A stretch of DNA of 64,000 bases from CAYXOX01 sp964466745 (GTDB lineage: Bacteria; Pseudomonadota; Alphaproteobacteria; Rhodobacterales; Rhodobacteraceae). Shown one piece after another: positions 1-8,200 of this stretch (its first letter is position 1; every line of letters begins with the position of its first letter). The position numbers and the translations under genes were made by a program. Below the pieces are notes generated by a model. The model was not told the DNA's origin, searched no databases, and saw only the letters and a list, made by a program, of their open reading frames with translations. The stretch spans positions 1-64,000 of the forward strand of contig CAYXOX010000003.1 of assembly GCA_964466745.1 (NCBI GenBank), written 5' to 3'.

Positions 1-657
1 AACATCGGGGAGCTTGTCGGCTCCACCGGCTTCCTGCTCGCGCTGGTGCTCGCGCCGCTCTCCACGGTCTCGGCCATCCTGCAGGCCACGCCGCTCGTCG
101 TGGCGCTGGGCGCGGCGCTGGTGCTGGGCGAACGGGTGGGCCCCTACCGCTGGGCGGCGATCTTCGTGGGGCTCTGCGGCGTGCTGCTGGTCATCGCGCC
201 CTGGGACGCCGACTTCGTGCCGAGCTCGCTGCTCGCGCTGCTGGCCGTCGCCGGGCTCGCCACGCGCGATCTCGCCACGCGCCGCGTGCGGGGCACCCTG
301 CCGGTGGCCGTGCTCGCGGCCTGGGGCGTGGTGATGGTTGTTCCCTCGGGCGCGGTGCTGCTGGCGCTCGGACCAACCGCGCCCGTGCCCCCATCGCCGG
401 CCGCCTGGGGGCTTGTCGCCGCGGGCATCGCCACCGGCTGCCTGGCCTACTGGGCGATCATCGGGGCGATGCAGGCGGGCGACGTGGGCGTGGTGACCCC
501 CTTTCGCTACACCCGGATCGTCTTCGCGCTGATCCTCGCCATGATCTTCTTCGGCGAGCGCCCCGGTGCCACCGTCTTCCTCGGCGCGGCGATCATCGTC
601 GCTTCGGGGCTCTTCACGCTGTGGCGCGAGCGGCGGCGGCGCCGCTCCCCCGGGTGA
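1..657 (+). CDS. EamA/DMT-family permease, 5' end outside window
   Basis: The reading frame is open from the first base, so the N-terminus is missing; 218 residues are visible. The protein is almost entirely hydrophobic helices (for example around residues 15-45, 55-75, 95-120, 130-150, 160-180 and 190-208) with no soluble domain, and it ends in a very basic tail, RERRRRRSPG, as expected for the cytoplasmic end of a drug/metabolite transporter with EamA repeats. Full-length members have about 300 residues and 10 membrane segments, so roughly the last two thirds are here. The substrate cannot be told from sequence. A hairpin follows the stop, and enolase starts 129 bases downstream, so the two are probably separate transcripts. 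Confidence 0.8.
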   Translation, partial: NIGELVGSTGFLLALVLAPLSTVSAILQATPLVVALGAALVLGERVGPYRWAAIFVGLCGVLLVIAPWDADFVPSSLLALLAVAGLATRDLATRRVRGTLPVAVLAAWGVVMVVPSGAVLLALGPTAPVPPSPAAWGLVAAGIATGCLAYWAIIGAMQAGDVGVVTPFRYTRIVFALILAMIFFGERPGATVFLGAAIIVASGLFTLWRERRRRRSPG

Positions 658-679
658 CCGCCCCTGCGCGAAGGGGCGG
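658..679 (+). terminator. Hairpin after the EamA permease
   Basis: Directly after the stop codon an 8-bp perfect stem (CCGCCCCT / AGGGGCGG) closes a 6-base GCGCGA loop. No T-run follows, so termination would be weak or Rho-assisted. Confidence 0.4.
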
Positions 680-735
680 CAGGGCGCGCCGGCAAGACCG
701 CCGCGCCTTCCTACGCCCCGCCGCGGGCGCTATAG

Positions 736-2064
<1,329 letters not shown>

Positions 2065-2071
2065 AGGCGGC

Positions 2072-2100
2072 ACGCGCAGCGCACCGGATGCGCTGCGCGT
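2072..2100 (+). terminator. Intrinsic terminator of eno
   Basis: A perfect 12-bp stem (ACGCGCAGCGCA / TGCGCTGCGCGT) with a 5-base CCGGA loop, ending in three T residues. It begins 7 bases after the enolase stop. Confidence 0.75.
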
Positions 2101-2172
2101 TTCCACTGCCGCCCTGCACCGAACGGGCGAAGCCGCCCGGGGCGGCGCTCCCGCCGGCCCGGCGGGCGCCCG

Positions 2173-2472
2173 TCAGGCCACGCGTTCGAGGCGGGCGTCG
2201 ATATCGCCGAAGCGGGTCAGCTCCTCCAGCTCGTCGCGGGCGGATTCGACATCGTCGAAATCGCCGAAGAACTTGATCGGAACGGAATTGATCGCATCGG
2301 GGTACTCGGCGTCGGTGATTGTCACGCGCGCGCCGTCCTTCACGACCTCGCCGATGGTGAATGTCGCCCTATGATTGCCGTAGAAGAAGTACTTGTAGGT
2401 TTCGACGGGGCGCACCCCGTCGCCATGCTCTGCGTCGTACTCGTTGGGTTTGCTTGTCACGATGATGTACAC
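2173..2472 (-). CDS. Small protein of unknown function, 99 aa
   Basis: I do not recognise a named family. The protein starts YIIVTSKPNEYDAE and is rich in acidic and aromatic residues (TYKYFFYGNHRATFTI, then KFFGDFDDVESARDELEEL), giving a compact mixed alpha/beta soluble protein with no signal peptide or membrane segment. The GTG start at 2472 was chosen because a GGAGG (2482-2486, minus strand) sits 9 bases upstream and the frame above it runs through a tandem repeat. It is divergent from the diiron-enzyme operon that begins at 2779, so it may belong to that system, for example as an assembly or regulatory partner; that is inference from position only. Confidence 0.6.
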   Translation of the reverse strand: MYIIVTSKPNEYDAEHGDGVRPVETYKYFFYGNHRATFTIGEVVKDGARVTITDAEYPDAINSVPIKFFGDFDDVESARDELEELTRFGDIDARLERVA

Positions 2473-2475
2473 GGG

Positions 2476-2527
2476 CTCGGCCCTCCGTTTGTGGATGGGC
2501 ACTCGGCCCTCCGTTTGTGGATGGGCA
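2476..2527. repeat. Perfect 26-bp tandem duplication carrying the ribosome-binding site
   Basis: Bases 2476-2501 and 2502-2527 are identical. Each copy contains CCTCCG on the plus strand, which is CGGAGG on the minus strand, so the 99-aa gene has two Shine-Dalgarno sequences 26 bases apart (minus-strand GGAGG at 2482-2486 and 2508-2512). Only the proximal one is correctly spaced from the GTG start. The unit is not a multiple of three and lies outside coding sequence. Confidence 0.9.
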
Positions 2528-2528
2528 G

Positions 2529-2557
2529 ATTTTGCATACCAAACGCAGCTTCGCCAA
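2529..2557 (-). promoter_or_regulatory. Candidate promoter of the 99-aa gene
   Basis: On the minus strand TTGGCG (2552-2557) and CAAAAT (2529-2534) are separated by 17 bases; each matches 4 of 6 bases of the sigma-70 consensus. A start near 2522 would put almost the whole tandem repeat in the leader RNA. Confidence 0.3.
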
Positions 2558-2682
2558 GGCCGATTCTTCAGCCGCAGATGCCAAGGCCCGGCGGGCCCGA
2601 TGACGGCGCGCGCCTTGTGCCCGGTATTTAAATGAGTTTTCTGGGCATCCACTTTTTCGAGCCCGAGGGGGCAGCAAGCCGA

Positions 2683-2711
2683 TTGATCGGGTTTTGCCCC
2701 TCGTGTATACA
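2683..2711 (+). promoter_or_regulatory. Promoter of the diiron-enzyme operon with a GTATAC core
   Basis: TTGATC (2683-2688), a 17-base spacer and TATACA (2706-2711) form a good sigma-70 type promoter about 70 bases before the ATG at 2779. The -10 overlaps the palindrome GTATAC (2705-2710), and the string GTATACAAT recurs at the divergent TauE promoter (8172-8200). The rest of the 305-base gap 2473-2778 holds the tandem repeat and the divergent promoter candidate; I see nothing else in it. Confidence 0.5.
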
Positions 2712-2778
2712 ATCACGACACCCCCAAGCCGGACGTCGTGCGGGGGCTCATGCGAACAGGCCAATAGGGAGAGACCTG

Positions 2779-3516
2779 ATGACCGAACTGATGAACCGCA
2801 ACGAGTTCCGCACCGCGCTCGAACAGGCAATCAAGGGCAACACGGCAAACAAGTCGCCCTTCTCCGTGGCCTGGGCCACCGGCCGGCTTCGCCGCGACCA
2901 TCTCGCGCGCTGGGCCGAGAATCACTACCACTACGTCGGCCCCTTCGCCGACTACCTCGCCTATGTCTACGCCCGCACGCCCGACACCTATCGCGAGGCG
3001 AAGGACTTCCTGCTTCAGAACATGTACGAGGAAGAGATCGGCGGCGACCGTCACACCGATCTGCTGATCCGGTTCGCCGAAGCCTGCGGCACCACCCGCG
3101 AGCGCGTCGAGAACCCCGACAACATGAACGCCACCACCCGCGCCCTCCAGTCGTGGTGCTATGCCGTCGCCATGCGCGAGAACCCGATCGTGGCCGTGGC
3201 CGGCCTCGTGGTGGGCCTCGAGAGCCAGGTGCCCTCGATCTACCGCCGCCAGACGCCGACGCTGCGCGAGAAGTACGGCTTCACCGACGAGGAAGTGGAA
3301 TTCTTCGACCTGCACATCGTGTCGGACGAGATCCACGGCGAGCGCGGCTACCAGATCGTGCTGGAGCATGCCGACACCGTCGAGCTGCAGCAGGAATGCC
3401 TGAAGATCTGTGGCATCGGCGCCCAGATGCGGCTGCTCTACACCACGGCGCTGTGGAACGATTACGTCAAGGACGACATCGCCGCCGAGGATGCCGCGGC
3501 CGTTCTCGCCGCCTGA
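2779..3516 (+). CDS. Heme-oxygenase-fold diiron oxygenase (PqqC/TenA-like, HDO type)
   Basis: An all-helical 245-aa protein of the PqqC/TenA/heme-oxygenase-like superfamily. Seen directly: a complete set of candidate metal ligands in the order and spacing known for heme-oxygenase-like diiron oxidases such as CADD and BesC, namely Glu85-x6-His92, Glu148 (GLESQVPS) and His179-x3-Asp183-x2-His186. PqqC itself binds no metal, so this points to an O2-activating diiron enzyme. It probably cleaves or hydroxylates a small amine or acid; the substrate is unknown. The ATG at 2779 follows GGGAGAG; longer upstream frames run through the promoter. It is first in a five-gene run with two 2Fe-2S ferredoxins (likely electron donors), an aldehyde dehydrogenase and a GlcG protein. 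No ferredoxin reductase is present. Confidence 0.8.
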   Translation: MTELMNRNEFRTALEQAIKGNTANKSPFSVAWATGRLRRDHLARWAENHYHYVGPFADYLAYVYARTPDTYREAKDFLLQNMYEEEIGGDRHTDLLIRFAEACGTTRERVENPDNMNATTRALQSWCYAVAMRENPIVAVAGLVVGLESQVPSIYRRQTPTLREKYGFTDEEVEFFDLHIVSDEIHGERGYQIVLEHADTVELQQECLKICGIGAQMRLLYTTALWNDYVKDDIAAEDAAAVLAA

Positions 3517-3543
3517 TCCCTGTCAAGCATCGAGCCTGAAACG

Positions 3544-3567
3544 CGGGCGGCCCTGAACGGCCGCCCG
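3544..3567 (+). terminator. Intercistronic hairpin after the diiron oxygenase
   Basis: A 9-bp perfect stem (CGGGCGGCC / GGCCGCCCG) with loop CTGAAC, 27 bases after the stop and without a T-run. Because co-directional genes follow, it more likely attenuates transcription or protects the 3' end so that the first gene is made in excess. Confidence 0.45.
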
Positions 3568-3587
3568 TCCTGCGCCGGGGTGTGCCC

Positions 3588-3881
3588 ATGCCGAAGGTGA
3601 CCGTTCACAGAGAAGGCGAGGTCCACGAGGGCGAGATCGCCCCCGACAGCAACCTCGTGGTGCTCGCGGGCATCCGCAAATATCCCTACCCGCATCTCAA
3701 GTACCGGTGCGGAATGGGCAAGTGCTCCACCTGCAAGTCCCGCATCCTCGCCGGGGCGGAGCAGCTCGAGGAGCCGAACTGGAAGGAAAAGAAGGTGCTG
3801 GGCGAGGAGCAGCTCGCCGAGGGCTACCGCCTCGTGTGCCAGCTGCGCATCTTCGAGGATATCGAGATCGCGCAGGACTGA
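3588..3881 (+). CDS. 2Fe-2S ferredoxin
   Basis: A 97-aa soluble electron-transfer protein. The plant-type motif is complete: Cys41-x4-Cys46-x2-Cys49 (RCGMGKCSTCK) and a distal Cys84 (RLVCQ). The beta-grasp N-terminus VTVHREGEVHEGEI is intact. An in-frame GTG two codons upstream (3582) is an alternative start. It sits between the predicted diiron oxygenase and the aldehyde dehydrogenase, so it most likely feeds electrons to the oxygenase. A second, different ferredoxin lies at 6010; two donors in one short operon suggest two reduction steps or two partners. Confidence 0.9.
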   Translation: MPKVTVHREGEVHEGEIAPDSNLVVLAGIRKYPYPHLKYRCGMGKCSTCKSRILAGAEQLEEPNWKEKKVLGEEQLAEGYRLVCQLRIFEDIEIAQD

Positions 3882-3903
3882 CCCGCGCCGCGAAAGGAAG
3901 ACA

Positions 3904-5382
3904 ATGAGCCAGAGCCATACCGAGGGCCCCGACGGGGTACGCGAGTTCCGCCTGCTGATCGGCGGGGAATGGGTGCCAGCGAGCGACGGCGGCAGCTTCG
4001 AGAACCGCAACCCGGCCGACGACGCCGATCTCGTCGGCCGCTTCGCGGCGGCCACCGCCACCGACGCCGCCGCGGCCGTGGACGCCGCGCACGGCGCCTT
4101 CCCTGCCTGGCGCGCAACGCCGGTGGGCAAGCGCGCGGCCGTGCTGGAGAAGGCGGCGGACTATCTCGACGCCCATGCCCAGGAGTTCGGGGCCGAGCTG
4201 ACGCGCGAGGAAGGCAAGCTTGCCTCGCTCGGCGTGGCCGAGGTCAGGCGTTCGGCGCAGACCCTGCGCTTCTACGCCGTGGAAGGCCAGACGATCACCG
4301 GCGAGGTCTTCCCCCAGGACGATGCGAAGATGACTGTCTACACACAGCGCGAGCCGCTGGGCGTGGCAACGGTCATCACGCCGTGGAACTTTCCCGTCTC
4401 GATCCCGGCGCGCAAGATCGCGCCGGCGCTGGTTACCGGGAACACCGTGGTCTTCAAGCCCTCCTCCGAGGCCCCGCTGATCGGGCTGCGGCTGGTGGAG
4501 GCACTGGTCGCCGGGGGGCTGCCGGCGGGCGTGCTCAACCTCGTCACCGGCCCCTCCGCGGCGAGCGGCCCGGCGATCACGGCCGATCCGCGGGTGCGGG
4601 CGATCTCCTTCACCGGCTCCACGGGGGCCGGGCGCACGATCCACTCCGGGCTGCCGATGACCACCCGCACCCAGATGGAGCTCGGCGGCAAGAATCCCCT
4701 CATCGTGCTCGCCGACGCGGACCTCGACGAGGCGGTGAAGCTGGCCATCGGCGGCGGCTTCTCGCTGACGGGCCAGGCCTGCACCGGCACCTCGCGCGTG
4801 CTGGTGGAGAAAGCCGTGATGGCCGCGTTCGAGGAGCGGCTGAAGGCGGCAACCGAGGCGCTCGCGGTGGGCCCCGGCACGGACCCGGCGAGCAAGATCG
4901 GCCCGCTGGCCTCGAAACGGCAGCTCGAAAGCGTGATGGGCTATATCGAGGCGGGCAAGCGCGAGGCGCGACTGGTGTGCGGCGGGCAGCAGCTCACCGG
5001 CGGCGCGTACGACAAGGGCTGGTACGTGGCCCCCACCGTCTTCGCCGATGTGGCCCCGGACGCGGTGATCGCGCAGGAAGAGATCTTCGGCCCCGTCCTC
5101 GCGCTGATCCCGGTGGACGGCTACGAACAGGCCATCGAGGTGGCCAACGGCGTGGAGTACGGCCTGTCTGCCGCGCTGGCAACGAAGAACTTCGATTACA
5201 TCCAGCGCTTTCCCGCCGACATCGAGGCCGGCACCGTGAAGGTCAACCGCACCACCACGGGCAACCTGGTGAACGCGCCCTTCGGCGGGGTGAAGGCCTC
5301 CTCCACCGCCACCTTCCGCGAGAGCGGGCGGGCGGGCCTGGAGTTCTTCACCCAGCTCAAGACGGTGTACCTCGGCCGGTAG
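3904..5382 (+). CDS. NAD(P)-dependent aldehyde dehydrogenase
   Basis: A 492-aa ALDH-superfamily enzyme of normal length. Catalytic residues are all visible: Asn162 (PWNFPVS), Glu259 (MELGGKNP) and nucleophile Cys293 (GQACTGTSR); the cofactor motif is FTGSTGAG (236-243). The overall pattern resembles succinate- or alpha-ketoglutarate-semialdehyde dehydrogenases, but the exact aldehyde cannot be assigned. It begins 22 bases after the ferredoxin with AAAGGAAG as ribosome-binding site. In context it would oxidise the aldehyde released by the diiron oxygenase, or by the DapA-family lyase encoded at 14253. The C-terminal half has no obvious defects. Confidence 0.88.
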   Translation: MSQSHTEGPDGVREFRLLIGGEWVPASDGGSFENRNPADDADLVGRFAAATATDAAAAVDAAHGAFPAWRATPVGKRAAVLEKAADYLDAHAQEFGAELTREEGKLASLGVAEVRRSAQTLRFYAVEGQTITGEVFPQDDAKMTVYTQREPLGVATVITPWNFPVSIPARKIAPALVTGNTVVFKPSSEAPLIGLRLVEALVAGGLPAGVLNLVTGPSAASGPAITADPRVRAISFTGSTGAGRTIHSGLPMTTRTQMELGGKNPLIVLADADLDEAVKLAIGGGFSLTGQACTGTSRVLVEKAVMAAFEERLKAATEALAVGPGTDPASKIGPLASKRQLESVMGYIEAGKREARLVCGGQQLTGGAYDKGWYVAPTVFADVAPDAVIAQEEIFGPVLALIPVDGYEQAIEVANGVEYGLSAALATKNFDYIQRFPADIEAGTVKVNRTTTGNLVNAPFGGVKASSTATFRESGRAGLEFFTQLKTVYLGR

Positions 5383-5411
5383 CCCCGGCCGGCGGGCCGC
5401 GCTGGCCGGGG
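5383..5411 (+). terminator. Intercistronic hairpin after the aldehyde dehydrogenase
   Basis: CCCCGGCC (5383-5390) and GGCCGGGG (5404-5411) pair perfectly around a 13-base loop directly after the stop. No T-run. The next gene starts at 5517 in the same direction, so it is probably a processing or attenuation site. Confidence 0.35.
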
Positions 5412-5516
5412 GGGGAGCGGCTTCGCCACGCGGCGCGCGCCCCCGGACCACGTGAACCGGAAGCCGGCAGGCCGCACGCCCCTGAAGTCAAACGCGATCC
5501 ACGAAGGAGACTTGCC

Positions 5517-5993
5517 ATGAAGACCGCCCTCAAGCTCGAACTGGACGACGCCCGCGCGATGGTGGAGGCCGCGAAGGCGAAATCCGCCGAGATCGGCGTT
5601 CTGGAAACCATCTGCATCTGCGACGACGGCGGTTACCCGCTGGCGCTCGAGCGGATGGACGGCGCCCGCGTGACGGGCCCGCAGATCGCCTGGAACAAGG
5701 CCTTCACCGCGGCGGGCCACAAGCGCTCCACGCATCTGTTCAACACGCCGCCCAACGGACCCGCGCTGCCGGGCAACGAGGCCTTCGGCATCCAGCTGAG
5801 CTTCGAGGGCAGGTTCACCGTCTTCGTCGGCGGCTTTCCGGTGGTTGTCGACGGCGAGGTGATCGGCGGCGTCGGGCTTTCGGGCGGCAACGGCGAGCAG
5901 GACACCGCGGCGGGGCTGGCCGCGCTGCAGGCCCTCGCCGACCGGCTCGAGGGCCGGCACGAGGTGCTCGTGCAGGCCGACATCAAGAAGTAG
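5517..5993 (+). CDS. GlcG/HbpS-family protein
   Basis: A 158-aa single-domain protein of the GlcG/HbpS (DUF336) family. Typical features are the helix ALKLELDDARAMVEAAKAKS, then DDGGYPLALERMDGA, the WNKAFTAAGHKRST segment, and the glycine-rich VIGGVGLSGGNGEQD near the end. No signal peptide is seen. HbpS homologues bind heme or octamerise; GlcG proteins often sit beside oxidative catabolic genes with no defined reaction. An AAGGAG lies 6 bases before the ATG. It stands between the aldehyde dehydrogenase and the second ferredoxin (16-base gap), so it probably belongs to the same pathway. Confidence 0.85.
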   Translation: MKTALKLELDDARAMVEAAKAKSAEIGVLETICICDDGGYPLALERMDGARVTGPQIAWNKAFTAAGHKRSTHLFNTPPNGPALPGNEAFGIQLSFEGRFTVFVGGFPVVVDGEVIGGVGLSGGNGEQDTAAGLAALQALADRLEGRHEVLVQADIKK

Positions 5994-6009
5994 CGCGAAA
6001 GGGGCCGGC

Positions 6010-6339
6010 ATGGACTACGACGACGAACCGCAGGAGACCGTTGAGGTCACCTTCGTGACCAACGGCGGCAAGACGGCGCAGATCCCCGTGGGCTCGGTGC
6101 TGCTGCGCGGCTCGATGCGCGCGGACGGCGGCATTCCCTTCCGCTGCTGCGGCGGGATCTGCGGCACCTGCCGGTGCTTCATCGAGGAGGGTCTCGAGAA
6201 CACCCACCCTCCCACCAAGAAGGAAGGCAAGCACATCTCGGCCGAGGACGCCGCGCTGGGCCACCGGCTCGCCTGCCAGACCACCATCACCGGCCCGGTG
6301 AAGGTGAGCTGGATCCCGCTCGACCAGCGCAGGAAGTAG
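6010..6339 (+). CDS. Second 2Fe-2S ferredoxin
   Basis: A 109-aa soluble ferredoxin. Ligands are Cys46-x4-Cys51-x2-Cys54 and Cys89 (RLACQ); extra cysteines Cys47 and Cys56 flank the cluster loop (FRCCGGICGTCRC), which is unusual. The acidic N-terminus DYDDEPQETVEV and a HPPTKKEG insert distinguish it from the ferredoxin at 3588. It is the last gene of the operon and converges on the SDR at 6471; the hairpin at 6380 lies between the two stops. Confidence 0.88.
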   Translation: MDYDDEPQETVEVTFVTNGGKTAQIPVGSVLLRGSMRADGGIPFRCCGGICGTCRCFIEEGLENTHPPTKKEGKHISAEDAALGHRLACQTTITGPVKVSWIPLDQRRK

Positions 6340-6379
6340 CCAGCCGCCCCGGGCGTGGCAGGCGCCGCCCGCCTTGGAT

Positions 6380-6400
6380 GCGAGGGGCGCTGCCCCTCGC
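6380..6400. terminator. Bidirectional hairpin, Rhodobacterales-type intergenic element
   Basis: GCGAGGGGC (6380-6388) and GCCCCTCGC (6392-6400) form a 9-bp stem with a 3-base loop between two convergent genes. It is followed by CCCCGAGGTATTTCG, a tail I recall as common after such hairpins in Rhodobacterales genomes; only this copy is seen here. Confidence 0.5.
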
Positions 6401-6470
6401 GCTCCCCGAGGTATTTCGCGGCCAAAGTGGGGGGCGGAGGGGCCGCTTCGGAGCCGGGGGCCGCGGCCGG

Positions 6471-7205
6471 TCAGGCGGCGCGGATCATCCCGCCGTCGAG
6501 CTTGAGCACGTTGCCTGTGAGATAGCTCGCCGCGGGCGAACACAGGAAGGCCACCGCCTGCGCCACCTCCTCCACCGTGCCGTAGCGGCTCATCGGGATG
6601 CGCTCCCGGCGGCCCGGCTTTTCCGGCAGGCTGTCGATGAAGCCGGGCACCACGGTGTTGATCCGGATGCCGTGCGCGGCTTCCTCGTCGGCCAGCATCT
6701 TGGTGAAGCCGAGCAGGCCCGCGCGGACCACGGCCGAGGTGGCAAAGGTGGTGTCGGGTTCGAGCGCGGCGAAGGAGGACATCACCACCACCGAGCCCCC
6801 GCCCGCCTCGCGCATCGCCGGCACCACCTTGCGCAGGAGGCGCACCGCGGAGAGGAACATCAGCTCGAAGGCCTGCGTCCACTCGGCGTCGGTGAGCTCG
6901 AGGAGCGCGCCCTTCGGGGGGTGGCCGGCGTTGATGACCAGCGCGTCGATCCGGCCCCAGCGCTCGAGCGCGCCCGCCACCAGCGCGTCGGTATCGGCCG
7001 GTTCGGTGAGCGAGCCGGTGACGCCGAAGCCCCCGAGCTCCCGGGCCAGCTCTTCGGCGCCGCCCGACGGCGAAAGCGTGCCCAGCCGGTAGCCCCGGGC
7101 AGCGAGCTCCCGCGCGATGCCCGCGCCCATGCCCTTGCCGGCGGCGGTGACGAGGGCGACGGGCGCGCCGGATGAAGCGGCCGCGGCTGTGTGGGACAAG
7201 GTCAT
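6471..7205 (-). CDS. SDR-family protein with altered catalytic residues
   Basis: A 244-aa Rossmann-fold short-chain dehydrogenase. The cofactor loop is TAAGKGMGAGIA (20-31), the NAG motif is INAGHPP (91-97), and the active-site serines are at 143-144 (MSSF). The usual Tyr-x3-Lys is not there: aligning RAGLLGF (161-167) with the common KAGLIGF places Ser157 and Arg161 at the catalytic Tyr and Lys positions. The C-terminal LDGG is normal. Such 'BKR-like' proteins exist as a subfamily, so it may be a divergent reductase or a non-catalytic binder. AAGGAG lies 7 bases before the ATG. It follows TauE with a 62-base gap and is probably in one transcript with it. Confidence 0.8.
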   Translation of the reverse strand: MTLSHTAAAASSGAPVALVTAAGKGMGAGIARELAARGYRLGTLSPSGGAEELARELGGFGVTGSLTEPADTDALVAGALERWGRIDALVINAGHPPKGALLELTDAEWTQAFELMFLSAVRLLRKVVPAMREAGGGSVVVMSSFAALEPDTTFATSAVVRAGLLGFTKMLADEEAAHGIRINTVVPGFIDSLPEKPGRRERIPMSRYGTVEEVAQAVAFLCSPAASYLTGNVLKLDGGMIRAA

Positions 7206-7267
7206 TTCGGAACTCCTTCTGGGTGGGTATGCGGGATGGGAGCGCCCTCCGGCGCGGGAGGACGGCG

Positions 7268-8089
7268 TCAGGCCAGTGCGGACACGGCGGCCGAAGGCGC
7301 GGGCGGGCCCCATGCCGCTCCGGCGGTGGCCTCGGGCACCTCACCGACCAGCGCCCGGATCAGCAGCAGCGCCGCGGCCGCGGCACAGAGTACCAGCATC
7401 GCCGGGCGCATCCAGCCGCCGTCCATGTAGCGCGTCAGGGGCCGGGAGAGCCAGGTGCCGATCAACAGCGCCGGCAGCAGCTTGAGGCTGAGCAGCAGAT
7501 CGCCCCAGGTGAAGGCGCCGAAGAGCGCCAGCGACAGGATGGACACGAGCCCGCCGACCACGAGGAAGGCCGACATGTTGGCCCGCACCTCGGCTCCCGG
7601 CGAGTGCTGGTAGACGATCGCCATGGGCGGCGTGCCCACGGAGGTGATGGTGCCCATGTAGCCGGAGGCGAAGCCGGCACCGAAGAGGCTGCGCCGCGTG
7701 GGCGCGAAGCGCAGCCCGGTGAGGCTCAGCACCACCGCCATCAGCACCAGCACGCCGAAGACGAGCAGGAACATGCGCGGCGAAAGCAGGCTCGCCGTGA
7801 GCCCCCCGAGGAGCGAGGCGGGGATCCGCCCGGCCAGCGCGTAACCGAGGTTGCCGAAGCGGAAATCGCGCCGGTCGCGCACCGCCACGATGGCGGAGGT
7901 GGTGACGGCGAGCACGAGCAGCGGGCCCGGCACGAGGCTGGGATCGAGAATCGCGAGAATCGGCGCCGAGACGATCCCGAAGCCCACCCCGATGGAGGCC
8001 TGGGCGACTGCCGCGAGCACGATCACCACGAAGGCGATGGCGAACACGCTCCAGTCCAGCGCGGCGAAATGCGCAGCCAGGGCACTCAC
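7268..8089 (-). CDS. TauE/SafE-family anion exporter
   Basis: A 273-aa membrane protein with about eight hydrophobic segments and the two-repeat layout of TauE/SafE permeases (IVLAAVAQASIGVGFGIVSAP in the first repeat, GYMGTITSVGTPPMAIVYQ in the second). Family members export sulfite, sulfoacetate or related anions; the substrate here is unknown, but the family would fit an organosulfur pathway. The start is taken as GTG at 8089, since no in-frame ATG lies near and the protein then begins just before the first membrane helix. A 14-codon reading frame (8130 to 8086) ends on this GTG as GTGA, so translation may be coupled. It heads the TauE-SDR transcript. Confidence 0.82.
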   Translation of the reverse strand: MSALAAHFAALDWSVFAIAFVVIVLAAVAQASIGVGFGIVSAPILAILDPSLVPGPLLVLAVTTSAIVAVRDRRDFRFGNLGYALAGRIPASLLGGLTASLLSPRMFLLVFGVLVLMAVVLSLTGLRFAPTRRSLFGAGFASGYMGTITSVGTPPMAIVYQHSPGAEVRANMSAFLVVGGLVSILSLALFGAFTWGDLLLSLKLLPALLIGTWLSRPLTRYMDGGWMRPAMLVLCAAAAALLLIRALVGEVPEATAGAAWGPPAPSAAVSALA

Positions 8090-8171
8090 GGGCGCGGCCC
8101 GGGCACGGCGAGAATGCGGTGAGCGGTCATGGTTCGGTCCGGTCCCCTCGCCGCCCAGCCGCGGCGCGCAT

Positions 8172-8200
8172 TGTATACCCTTTGGGCGTTCCACTGTCCA
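8172..8200 (-). promoter_or_regulatory. Promoter of the TauE-SDR transcript
   Basis: On the minus strand TGGACA (plus-strand 8195-8200), 17 bases, then TATACA (8172-8177). The -10 region reads GTATACAAT, identical to that of the diiron-enzyme promoter at 2705-2713, which suggests shared control. Confidence 0.5.

Noticed and set aside
2779..3516. Calling the first operon gene pqqC
   Set aside because: It has a full diiron ligand set that PqqC lacks, and no other pqq gene is in the window.
3697..5451. Very long minus-strand open frame over the ferredoxin and aldehyde dehydrogenase
   Set aside because: A codon-bias shadow: low-complexity Arg/Gly/Ala-rich product opposite two clearly real genes.
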